From: Endozoicomonas arenosclerae
Lineage (GTDB): Bacteria; Pseudomonadota; Gammaproteobacteria; Pseudomonadales; Endozoicomonadaceae
Reading direction: 5' to 3'
Length of the DNA stretch: 51,889 nt
NCBI RefSeq assembly: GCF_001562015.1
Contig: NZ_LASA01000102.1
Span: forward strand, 1 to 51,889
The translations under genes were made by a program, and so were the position numbers. The notes under the pieces are model-generated. The model was not told the origin of the DNA. It did no database searches and was given only the letters and a program-made list of their open reading frames with translations. Below are positions 9,726 to 17,667 of the stretch, piece by piece (position 1 is the first letter of the stretch; every line of letters begins with the position of its first letter).

Positions 9726-9818
9726 ATGGTTGGCCCCAAACCCGATGCAATCAGCCTTCTGCTAGTCACTTTTGCCCTAGCTGTTTTGACAACCGTTGCC
9801 ACCGCAGCACTGGTCTGA
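9726..9818 (+). CDS. candidate 30-residue single-span membrane microprotein
   Basis: ATG 9726 to TGA 9818 encodes 30 residues: a short N-terminus MVGPKPDAIS, then an uninterrupted hydrophobic stretch (LLLVTFALAVLTTVATAALV) long enough to cross a membrane. GGAG lies 10 nt upstream. Organisation resembles known bacterial single-span microproteins such as E. coli YnhF, but no homology is claimed. It is convergent with fau, whose stop is 40 nt away. An ORF this short could be chance; the ribosome-binding site and the unbroken hydrophobicity are the only support. Confidence 0.45.
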   Translation: MVGPKPDAISLLLVTFALAVLTTVATAALV

Positions 9819-9857
9819 AGACTGATTTTGGTAGGCCAGGGAATGGCTTACTGAAAG

Positions 9858-10430
9858 CTAACCGTAAAACGCCTTATCTGTCGCCACCCCCTTCATCGGA
9901 ACATCCCAGTCTGCTACCGGAATGGCCTCTACCTTCTGACATTCATGCGCCAACCCAATTAACATTGGCTTTTTCCGCTTCTTCAAGAAAGCAAATGTCC
10001 TGTCATAAAAGCCACCGCCCATACCCAGACGGTTCCCTTTTTCATCAAAGCCCGTCAGCGGCATAAGTACCAGATCCAGAGACTCAGCCTTAACCGTTTT
10101 TTCACGATCCAGAACCGGCTCAGGAATGCCGAAGCGGTTATCCTGCAACGGGTGATCAGGCCTGAATAACTGAAAGTGCATTTTGTCCGGATCTTCCTGA
10201 TCGAGTACGGGCAGATAACAGAACTTATCCTTCTTCCAGATCTCGCGGGCAATCAACACCGGATCAATTTCACCATCACTGGCCAGATAAAGGGCGATAT
10301 GCTGACTCTGTTTAAAAGCATCCAGTCCACATACGACAGATGATAGATGCTCTGCAGCCTCCAGCTGTTGTTCAGAGGACAGGGATTGACGATTGGAGCG
10401 TAACTGCTTGCGAAGACTGGCTCGATCCAT
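9858..10430 (-). CDS. fau: 5-formyltetrahydrofolate cyclo-ligase
   Basis: Converts 5-formyltetrahydrofolate to 5,10-methenyltetrahydrofolate using ATP, in cytoplasmic one-carbon metabolism. The 190-residue protein has the family features: RKQLRSNRQSLS at the N-terminus, IALYLASDGEIDP, the C-terminal LVLMPLTGFDEKGNRLGMGGGFYDR (ATP and substrate loop, about residues 120-144) and PMLIGLAHECQKV. The usual gammaproteobacterial neighbours are zapA and 6S RNA (ssrS); here the upstream neighbour is ssb, and a 6S RNA was not found in the gap. Confidence 0.95.
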   Translation of the reverse strand: MDRASLRKQLRSNRQSLSSEQQLEAAEHLSSVVCGLDAFKQSQHIALYLASDGEIDPVLIAREIWKKDKFCYLPVLDQEDPDKMHFQLFRPDHPLQDNRFGIPEPVLDREKTVKAESLDLVLMPLTGFDEKGNRLGMGGGFYDRTFAFLKKRKKPMLIGLAHECQKVEAIPVADWDVPMKGVATDKAFYG

Positions 10431-10559
10431 CTGCTATGACACCAAACTAAGTTCTGTTCAAACAGCATTGTCACCTGATGCCGGGGAATACTCAATCAGA
10501 AGTCAGCTACTCGGATCAAAATCTCATAGTCAGAGATGCATCAAACAGCTCGCATTGAG

Positions 10560-10600
10560 ACCTACAGTTATCAAATCTCGCAATTTTGGTAACTGTAGGT
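10560..10600. other. long hairpin in fau upstream region
   Basis: An 11-bp perfect inverted repeat ACCTACAGTTA / TAACTGTAGGT, extendable to 16 bp with one G-U pair, with a 9-nt loop. No U-run follows on either strand, so it does not look like an intrinsic terminator. It lies about 130 nt before fau on the minus strand. Confidence 0.6.
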
Positions 10601-10720
10601 TCCACACAGATAGTCACCTCAGAAATCATGGATTTATCTATAGAAGTGGAGGCTGGATTATGATCTGGCCCTTGAAGTCATTGACTTCTTTCAGCTCAAT
10701 CATTCTGAAGCGGATCCCCT

Positions 10721-10744
10721 CTTCGACAAGCTCAGGGTGAACGG
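10721..10744. repeat. REP-like dispersed repeat, copy 1
   Basis: CTTCGACAAGCTCAGGGTGA plus ACGG. The same core recurs as an inverted pair downstream of uvrA (20500-20550). Similar CTTCGAC.AGCTCAGGGTGA elements are, to my knowledge, common intergenic repeats in several gammaproteobacteria. Confidence 0.6.
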
Positions 10745-10794
10745 AATCCGTATAAAAATAGGGAAGTAATTTCGAGACAAATCCTTTGTCAAAA

Positions 10795-10826
10795 CATAAA
10801 AGGCCCGAACAATCGGACCTTTTATG
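10795..10826. terminator. intrinsic terminator of ssb
   Basis: A 14-bp stem CATAAAAGGCCCGA / TCGGACCTTTTATG (one G-U) with a 4-nt loop lies 33 nt after the ssb stop on the minus strand. U-rich tracts occur on both sides, so it may act in both directions. Confidence 0.88.
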
Positions 10827-10858
10827 TTTTTCGTCTACTTTTTCAGATGATATGAAAA

Positions 10859-11473
10859 TCAGAACGGAATATCGTCATCAAAGTCATCAAAACCACCAGC
10901 CGGTGCAGCCTGAGGTTGTTGCTGAGGCTGCTGTTGTGGTGCTGGGCGGCTCTGGGGCTGTTGCTGTTGTGGCGCACCACCATACTGCTGTTGTGGAGCT
11001 GCAGCTGGAGCCTGCTGTTGCATAGGCTGCTGAGGCGCTGAACCATACTGCTGCTGAGGAGCAGACTGTTGAGCGGCTCTTGGCTGGAACTCACCACCAC
11101 CGGCAGGGGCACCCATGCCTTCCTGACGGCCGTCGAGCATTTGCAGCTGGCCACTGAAGCCATCGACAACAATTTCCGTCGTGTACTTGTCCTGACCGGA
11201 CTGGTCCTGCCACTTCCGGGTCTGCAGTTTACCTTCGATGTAAACCTTGGAACCCTTGCGCAGGAATTGCTGAGCGATTTCAGCCAGCTTGCCGAAAATG
11301 ACAACACGGTGCCATTCGGTCTTTTCCTGAGGCTGGCCGGTGTTACGATCTTTCCAGGACTCACTGGTTGCCACACTCAGGTTGGCTACAGCGCTGCCAT
11401 TAGGGCTAAAACGGACATCCGGATCATTGCCCAGGTTGCCGATCAGAATGACCTTGTTAACACCTCGTGCCAT
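10859..11473 (-). CDS. ssb: single-stranded DNA-binding protein
   Basis: Tetrameric SSB coating single-stranded DNA in replication, repair and recombination. The OB fold spans residues 1-112 ([53 protein letters not shown]). A long Gln/Pro/Ala-rich disordered linker (about residues 120-188) follows, and the acidic tip DDFDDDIPF recruits partner enzymes. Length 204 exceeds E. coli SSB (178) because of the linker. GGAG lies 6 nt before ATG 11473. A 12-bp perfect palindrome ACCTGATCAGGT (11571-11582) lies between it and the MFS gene. No good LexA box was seen upstream. Confidence 0.97.
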   Translation of the reverse strand: MARGVNKVILIGNLGNDPDVRFSPNGSAVANLSVATSESWKDRNTGQPQEKTEWHRVVIFGKLAEIAQQFLRKGSKVYIEGKLQTRKWQDQSGQDKYTTEIVVDGFSGQLQMLDGRQEGMGAPAGGGEFQPRAAQQSAPQQQYGSAPQQPMQQQAPAAAPQQQYGGAPQQQQPQSRPAPQQQPQQQPQAAPAGGFDDFDDDIPF

Positions 11474-11589
11474 CAGTTTCTCCAGTATTTTTTAACATGA
11501 ACAATTTATCATCCCGCCGAGGTGATGAAAAACAGTTCCAGCCACTCTGGGCTGTCTCATTTGTTTAAGCACCTGATCAGGTACTTCTG

Positions 11590-12930
11590 TCAGCACTCGC
11601 CAAACTGGCGCAGTGCGGTCATGTCCACTATTTTCCTGTCTACCTTAAGATAGGCGGTTCTTTCACTATCCAGGACAGTGACTTCCTCAACCCCCGGAAT
11701 AATGGCCAGTTCCCTGCCAATGGCACGGGCATCCAGGCTCACGGACGAGTCGAGGGCCATAACCATACTGCTGACATAGGGGGGTTGTTTCATGGTAACA
11801 GACAATAACCACCATAGTGCAGTAGGGATTGCACAAACCATCATGACACCGGTCGCACCCCAGTACTGCAAAGCCAGTCCTCCCAGACTGCCACCCAAAG
11901 CTGCACCCAGGAACTGACTGGTTGAGTATACGCCCATGGAGGTGCCACGGGTTCCGGCCGGTGATAACTTACTGACCAGAGAAGGTAGTGTAGCTTCCAG
12001 AAAATTAAAGGCCGCAAAGAACAGGAATATACCTACCAGAACACTGTCTACCTGCCACATGCCTGCTATGGCAGCCAGTAAAACCGTTACCGCCCCTACA
12101 AAACACTGCTTCAGGCGACGCTTGGATTCACTGAAAATAATGACAGGGACAATCATTACAAAAGACACAGAAAGAGCAATCAGATAAACCCAGCCGTGAT
12201 TCTCACGGGCCATGCCCAGTGTGTCCTCAAGCATCTGCGGCAGAAATACGAACAGAGCCATCAGAGTGAAGTGCAGGGTAAAAATACCTGCCATCAGCCT
12301 CAGCATTTCCGGATTACGCACTACGTTACCAACGTCTTTGACACTGACCTTGGTATTTAAATCCGTTCGGGTGACTACAGGGGTTGGCACCAGGAACAGC
12401 AAAATCATTATGCCCAGCCCAGCCATGACAGCATTACTGCCAAACAGTCCACCCAGTCCCCACCAGCTGGCGAATAAAGGCCCCAGAAGCATGGCTATGC
12501 AGAAGGAAAAGCCGATACTGATACCAAACACTGCCATAGCCCGGGTTCGGTATTGTTCTCGGGTCAAATCAGCCAGGAGAGCTGTGATAGCACCCGCAAC
12601 AGCACCCGCGCCTTGCAGAACCCGACCAAAAATTACGCCATAGATAGAGTCGGCCTGGGCCGCCACCAAACTGCCCAGCATAAAGATCATCATGCCGGCA
12701 ATGATCACCGGCTTGCGTCCAAACCGATCAGACATCCAGCCAAAGGGAATTTGCAAAGCGGCCTGGGTCAGCCCATAAGCACCAATGGCAAAGCCGGCCA
12801 GAGCCGGAGTAGCTCCCTGCAGGTCTTCAGAATAAAGGACCAGAACAGGCAGTACCATAAACAGGCCAAACATCCTGAAGACAAACACCAGTGACAGTGA
12901 GACCGTTGCTTTAAGTTCCTGCGGAGACAT
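11590..12930 (-). CDS. MFS transporter, YajR type with C-terminal ferredoxin-like domain
   Basis: Twelve-helix major facilitator, probably a proton-driven drug or metabolite exporter. Motif A (GWMSDRFGRKPV) is near residues 63-74. The second-half counterpart is degenerate. After the last helix a soluble domain of about 60 residues (SVSLDARAIGRELAIIPGVEEVTVLDSERTAYLKVD) resembles the YAM/ferredoxin-like domain of E. coli YajR. The gene lies upstream of ssb on the same strand, 116 nt apart, the arrangement often found beside uvrA in Pseudomonas relatives. Substrate unknown. Confidence 0.88.
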   Translation of the reverse strand: MSPQELKATVSLSLVFVFRMFGLFMVLPVLVLYSEDLQGATPALAGFAIGAYGLTQAALQIPFGWMSDRFGRKPVIIAGMMIFMLGSLVAAQADSIYGVIFGRVLQGAGAVAGAITALLADLTREQYRTRAMAVFGISIGFSFCIAMLLGPLFASWWGLGGLFGSNAVMAGLGIMILLFLVPTPVVTRTDLNTKVSVKDVGNVVRNPEMLRLMAGIFTLHFTLMALFVFLPQMLEDTLGMARENHGWVYLIALSVSFVMIVPVIIFSESKRRLKQCFVGAVTVLLAAIAGMWQVDSVLVGIFLFFAAFNFLEATLPSLVSKLSPAGTRGTSMGVYSTSQFLGAALGGSLGGLALQYWGATGVMMVCAIPTALWWLLSVTMKQPPYVSSMVMALDSSVSLDARAIGRELAIIPGVEEVTVLDSERTAYLKVDRKIVDMTALRQFGEC

Positions 12931-13030
12931 TCCTGACTTCTTTTTTAAAATTTCAAGCGGCTCATTTTATCAGGAAACCGATAAGATGTGAGGAGATATT
13001 CCCCGGATGTAGGCGAATAGGCTTTCGACT

Positions 13031-16000
13031 TTATGATATAGGCCCGCTGGGAAGGGAAGGATATGACTTATTCTGATGAATAATACCCTCGGCAATAGAC
13101 AGCGTTTTCATGCAGTTACTCTGGGCCAACAGGAACCAGCCACTGAAAGCAGCCAGTTTAGGGTGAGGATTTTTAGTGCTGCACATAAAACCGGTTTTTT
13201 TTAGCTGGTGAAGACGCTTCTCCAAAAAAGTTTTCCTTTGTTTTTCGGGCAGTGGCTGGGGATAAACCCAGGAAGGCACTTCCCTTTTCTGAACATGCTC
13301 AACCCAACCAGGGTGTTCACCCGTCTCACACCAGTAACACAACTCTCTTGCTGCCTGACTGGCAATACCATGATCTTTTAATGCAGTACGCAAACGTTCA
13401 CGAGCTGGACTGCCTTCGGGCATCCCAAAGGCTTCTCCATAAAGTGTCGTATACAGCACCAGTAATTCATTCTCAACTTCTTCCGATGCTCTGGAAAAAC
13501 CTACTGGATCCCGGCTGTTAAGCTCTTTTGTCAGAATGCGAGCCAACAGCATTTCCAGTGCCAGCATGTTGTTTGCCAGTTCATTCATGGCAACAGCACT
13601 GACAGCCTCTTCATTTTCCATATCAAACCCTAGCTCTGTTGTAACAGGGGATAGTTCAGAATGCTTTCGAATTTCCGCAAAATCCCTCAACACTACCGGG
13701 AAAGGAGACATGTTCGGGTATTCAGTAGCGGGACCTGTCCAAGAATTGAAAGACCCCTGAGAGCAATAGCCAGATAATTGATTGAGTGTCATGTACTTTC
13801 TGGAATCACTCTCATAAGTGGTATGAAACGCAGGTAAAGCATTAGGCACAGAAAAACCGTTTCTGAACAAAACTCCAATGTCATGCGCCGCTACCCTTAA
13901 TGCTTTTAATGCGTTCTCCCTGCTCAGTCCTTCCTCACCAGAAGTCTCATGAGCATAACGATGATACAACTCTCCTGGCTTTGTCTGGAAAAGATAAGCT
14001 TCACAGGTATCACGCTCTGAATCTAACGCAACCCTTGATTGTAAAGCAGCTCTATCTTCTTCTGACAAAGCCACACTGGCCAAAAACTCCGACGCATCGG
14101 GCAACACAAAATTACCCACAGGTTCCGGTAACTTGCTATGCAAATCCATCCCGTGTCTGCCATTGGACTCTTTAAACAACACCTGCTGTTCACGTAAAAA
14201 CTGAAGAACGCCGGCTTCTCTTGTCAATTCTTCCAGTGGTTCATCGGTGCCGTCCGTTCCCCGCTTTCTGAGTTTTATTCGGGGCACGGTATCTTCAAGT
14301 CCAGGGACCTCACCTTGATGATAAAGGCTTCTTCCATAAAGCCCGGTAATACCATCAGGTTCTTTGAAGCCGTCGGTAAAAGCTTCAGGTACAGACCCAA
14401 GCTTTTTGGGATCTTTATAAACATGCTGATCAAGACAACATTGATAATCCCTTTCCTGGTCGCTGTCGGGTTTCGGAATGGCAACCCTGAATCCCACTGT
14501 CTGCAGGAGACTTGTCCATGGGTAACTGGCATCTATACCCTGACCTAATGGGTAAAGCTGAGTGGAAAGGAACTGCTCCTGAAACCAGACTTTGTGCTCA
14601 CCATGAATGTAACTCTCAAGCTGATCAGAGAGAACATCAGGGGGTAAAACCGCAAGAACTTCTGAAACGACTTCTGGCTTAATGCCCATTACAGGCAACT
14701 GATTAAGCAAAGCAGCAAGATTGTCAACATTAAGGGGCTCAAACTGTTTCACCCAGCTCAGAAAAGGCGCTAAAGCATGATTTCCTTCAGACTTTTGCCA
14801 GATTGGCATTGAGTAATTGAGGCGTTTTTTCTGCAACGCCTTTTCAGGAATAATGCCGCCCGCCAGCAGACCCAGAATCAAGAGTGGTATGCAGTCATGG
14901 TCAACTAACGGCTCTTCTTCCAGCAGATGCTCCAAACAAGCCGAGATCTGTTGAGGCCTTGAATGTTCAAAAAAGAAACCGTACAGGCGCAACTTCTGCC
15001 GCTGCTTTATTTTTCCGTTTGCATAAAGTTCGTAAGTTCTACTCTGCCCTTCAAGAGGCGTTTTACCTTGTGCATTGGTTAATGATGCATACCTTTCCAG
15101 ATCATGTTCCCTGATCAATTTCAGTAACAGGTCCGAACCTTCTTCGATCTTATCAATACACAAGTAATGTAAGAGGGAATTCCCCGTATCAGTTTCAATA
15201 GCTCGTAGTGAAGACAAAGCATCCGAGCATGCAGTTTGAATAGCCTCGACAACTTCCGGATAACCCTGAGTAAACGCACACCAGAGTATAAATGGCAGCA
15301 TATCTTTTGGTATCTGAGCCATGAAGTCTGGCAACAATGAAGGCTGCTCAATCAGAAGATGGAAGATGTTGTCCAACTCCTTTTTGTGATGGCTCATCCA
15401 TTGATGCATGCCATTTACCCGCTCTCCACAAAACCTTGGGTACTGCCCTTTCTGGTGCCAATCCTTCAACCTGGGAAGGATGAAGTGATTCCAGCAATAC
15501 TGCTCGGCAAACTCCGTTTTACAGTAAAGATCGCCTTGTCTCATTTTCGAAAAAATAACTTCCGACATGGTTTTCTGAAAAGAAGGCACCCCACCGACTT
15601 CGACCCCTTCATATTTGCACATTTCGGACTGCCACCAGTTAAAGAGCTCTGCTGGCTTAACACTCAATAGAGAAAATCCAAAAGCAGCTGACCTCATCTG
15701 TGGCTGAAGCTCACTCCCCCAAAGCTGCCTGAAAAGGTCCGGAGGTAAATAGACAGCACTTTTAACTGGACAAAATTCCTGATCCAGTGGAAGTCTTATT
15801 ACTTCTAATTGAGTCAGGAGACGAATCAGCGGCTCGGTTTCCTCCTGTATGCCTGATAGTTCGTCAAGAAACACAGACTGGACACTTTTAAGCCTGCAAG
15901 CCAGAAAAAGTTGATGTTCTTCTGCCAAATCAATGAGATGGGTTGGAGGACAAGACAACCAGTCTTTCAACTGACGAATATCACTGAGGTACTGGTTGCC

Positions 16001-16303
16001 AGCTTCTCCATACCAGATATCCAGTTGATCCGACTCGGAAACCCAAACTCGCAGACGTTCCAAAAGCTGCTCATAACTTTCCTGATCAAGCTTTCCTGCC
16101 TTCATGTCATCCATTAGTTGAACAATACCGGGAGAATTACCCACGGTATTAACTGAAAATTCACTCACTTTTCGAACGGATGAAGCCGTGCCTATATTCA
16201 GAGCAGGCAGGAATTTAGGGGGAGAAGAAGATGGGAGAGCCGAGCCTGCGTTATCAACAGACTTTCCCCTATCAACAGATTTGGCACCTTCGCATCCTTG
16301 CAT
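13031..16303 (-). CDS. large hypothetical protein with ankyrin-like segment
   Basis: Not recognised. A 1090-residue product without signal peptide or transmembrane segment, so cytoplasmic or exported by a non-Sec route. About residues 365-415 resemble a degenerate ankyrin pair (ETDTGNSLLHYLCI…, then SLTNAQGKTPLE). The rest has no recognisable motif; the C-terminal half contains long helical-looking stretches. The start is ATG 16303 rather than the longer TTG frame from 16336, because GGAG lies 8 nt before it. Large ankyrin-like proteins of host-associated bacteria are often effectors, but that is inference from type and size only. It interrupts the usual MFS-uvrA neighbourhood. Confidence 0.6.
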   Translation of the reverse strand: MQGCEGAKSVDRGKSVDNAGSALPSSSPPKFLPALNIGTASSVRKVSEFSVNTVGNSPGIVQLMDDMKAGKLDQESYEQLLERLRVWVSESDQLDIWYGEAGNQYLSDIRQLKDWLSCPPTHLIDLAEEHQLFLACRLKSVQSVFLDELSGIQEETEPLIRLLTQLEVIRLPLDQEFCPVKSAVYLPPDLFRQLWGSELQPQMRSAAFGFSLLSVKPAELFNWWQSEMCKYEGVEVGGVPSFQKTMSEVIFSKMRQGDLYCKTEFAEQYCWNHFILPRLKDWHQKGQYPRFCGERVNGMHQWMSHHKKELDNIFHLLIEQPSLLPDFMAQIPKDMLPFILWCAFTQGYPEVVEAIQTACSDALSSLRAIETDTGNSLLHYLCIDKIEEGSDLLLKLIREHDLERYASLTNAQGKTPLEGQSRTYELYANGKIKQRQKLRLYGFFFEHSRPQQISACLEHLLEEEPLVDHDCIPLLILGLLAGGIIPEKALQKKRLNYSMPIWQKSEGNHALAPFLSWVKQFEPLNVDNLAALLNQLPVMGIKPEVVSEVLAVLPPDVLSDQLESYIHGEHKVWFQEQFLSTQLYPLGQGIDASYPWTSLLQTVGFRVAIPKPDSDQERDYQCCLDQHVYKDPKKLGSVPEAFTDGFKEPDGITGLYGRSLYHQGEVPGLEDTVPRIKLRKRGTDGTDEPLEELTREAGVLQFLREQQVLFKESNGRHGMDLHSKLPEPVGNFVLPDASEFLASVALSEEDRAALQSRVALDSERDTCEAYLFQTKPGELYHRYAHETSGEEGLSRENALKALRVAAHDIGVLFRNGFSVPNALPAFHTTYESDSRKYMTLNQLSGYCSQGSFNSWTGPATEYPNMSPFPVVLRDFAEIRKHSELSPVTTELGFDMENEEAVSAVAMNELANNMLALEMLLARILTKELNSRDPVGFSRASEEVENELLVLYTTLYGEAFGMPEGSPARERLRTALKDHGIASQAARELCYWCETGEHPGWVEHVQKREVPSWVYPQPLPEKQRKTFLEKRLHQLKKTGFMCSTKNPHPKLAAFSGWFLLAQSNCMKTLSIAEGIIHQNKSYPSLPSGPIS

Positions 16304-16592
16304 ATCTATGACTCCAAAACAGCTCAGAGCCTCCAAACCGCCTGATTCCGACTCAAGCGATACAAAGAGGTTCTCAATACTGAAAATCCTGGGCAGCCAT
16401 TACCGGGAGATAATGGTTTGACAGGTGTTAGACCCAAAAAAAACACAAAAGTTTCTTCCACTTCCAACACTTTCCCATCAGTCAGCTATTTTTATTCGTT
16501 CCGATGAAGTCATCCCAAGGGACTCTGCCAGGTCACTACCCACAAAGGCAGGCTCATGACTCCAGAGCGATAAAAACAGAGGATTGATAAAC

Positions 16593-17543
16593 ATGACACA
16601 CCTTGTCAGAAACAGCAGTCAGTTCAAACTTCTCATGGCAGCGGTACTGGCTCTCGTCCTTGTGATCCCAAAACCCGCTGAAGCCAACAATGGCAGGCTC
16701 TATGTATCCCTTGGGGTTGCCTTAGTCTTACTCATCACAGGAGGTGCCGTCTGGCACAACTCTGGCTCGTCTCCGGATGACCCCGAGTTTGCCGATGACG
16801 GCGACTCTCAAGAACACACTCTTCAGCTCCCCCTGATTACTTATAAGAAAGAAGCGGAGTTAAAAGCTCACCAGCATCCAAGTGACATCAGGCTCGCTCC
16901 TTTTGTGGATGCAAAAAACAAAATCGTTGAGTACAAAGGAACCCGGACTCAACTGAGAGCGAAAACCGAAACAGCCATTTGCGAGCCCATCACACGGGTT
17001 AAAGGTATCGATGGAACCCTGTTAAAAGACATCCATGATCAATGTCATCAATGGTTTCTAAAAAACAGAATGATCTTTCCCCATGAGTTCAGTGGCATCG
17101 ACTTGCATAAGGCTGTCAATGTCGTTTTACCTGAGCTGATCTACAGCGCTAACAAACTGACTCTGATGCCATTCCAGGCAACCCTGAAGTCCAGCATTGA
17201 AAGCAAGGAAACGCCTGATATGAGCTACTACCAGATAAGCCTTAAAGGCTTCGAGGCCAGTGAGTTTTTCAAGACCTGTTATCACTATCCAAAAGCCCCC
17301 GGCATGATCCCTCCCATGGTCGATGCCAAAGGCCGTCTGGTATACCAGCTTCCCAAACAGGGAGTCACTCATCTCCATCACGATGGGCATAAAGAATTTT
17401 TCATAGCTACGGATATTTCCAGCAATCAGACTAAAGCCTACTTCTGGAAATTGGGTGCCCCATGGCCAGCTCCTCCAAAGCCGGTTTATCTATCTGCTGC
17501 AGAGGGTGAACCTCAACCTGTTCATGTGCCGACTCATGAGTAA
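16593..17543 (+). CDS. hypothetical membrane-anchored or secreted protein
   Basis: Not recognised. The 316-residue product begins with a hydrophobic export signal (LLMAAVLALVLVIPKPAEA). A second hydrophobic span follows (VSLGVALVLLITGGAVW, about residues 43-59), so it may be an inner-membrane protein with a large periplasmic domain. The domain has two cysteines in the middle and one later, and ends in a Pro-rich tail (PWPAPPKPVYL). ATG 16593 is chosen over TTG 16584 because AGAGGA lies 9 nt upstream. It is divergent from the large ankyrin-like gene and 124 nt upstream of uvrA, on the same strand. Confidence 0.6.
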   Translation: MTHLVRNSSQFKLLMAAVLALVLVIPKPAEANNGRLYVSLGVALVLLITGGAVWHNSGSSPDDPEFADDGDSQEHTLQLPLITYKKEAELKAHQHPSDIRLAPFVDAKNKIVEYKGTRTQLRAKTETAICEPITRVKGIDGTLLKDIHDQCHQWFLKNRMIFPHEFSGIDLHKAVNVVLPELIYSANKLTLMPFQATLKSSIESKETPDMSYYQISLKGFEASEFFKTCYHYPKAPGMIPPMVDAKGRLVYQLPKQGVTHLHHDGHKEFFIATDISSNQTKAYFWKLGAPWPAPPKPVYLSAAEGEPQPVHVPTHE

Positions 17544-17667
17544 TACATTCATGGATAAACACAGATAGGAACCCTCAACTCCCAGGTTCTTTAACATCCA
17601 CTACATTTCCAGTCGTGGGATGCTTTATACTCCCCTGTTTGCTCTTCAACAGCATCGGGTGATACGG

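Larger units (their letters stand above)
10431..10794. other. structured non-coding region upstream of fau with gene-like remnant
   Basis: No intact gene fits here. On the minus strand a start-less open frame, ending at the TAG at 10638-10640, reads like a protein C-terminus (…IELKEVNDFKGQIIIQPPLL). It runs through a dispersed repeat (10721-10744). Nearer fau are a small inverted repeat (ATCTC/GAGAT, 10521-10537) and a long hairpin at 10560-10600. Together they suggest a degraded gene or mobile fragment, a structured leader of fau, or an unrecognised RNA. Confidence 0.4.

Noticed and set aside
10431-10794. 6S RNA (ssrS) expected upstream of fau
   Set aside because: A GCATCTCTGACTATGAGAT segment faintly resembles the 6S 3' end, but no matching 5' arm lies at the right distance (about 180 nt) and the dominant structure is a different hairpin.
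11474-11560. LexA box upstream of ssb (CTGTTTTTCATCACCT)
   Set aside because: The second half should be ACAG; ACCT matches only two of four bases.
17636-17653. LexA box at uvrA (CTGT…ACAG)
   Set aside because: The half-sites are 10 bp apart instead of the required 8.
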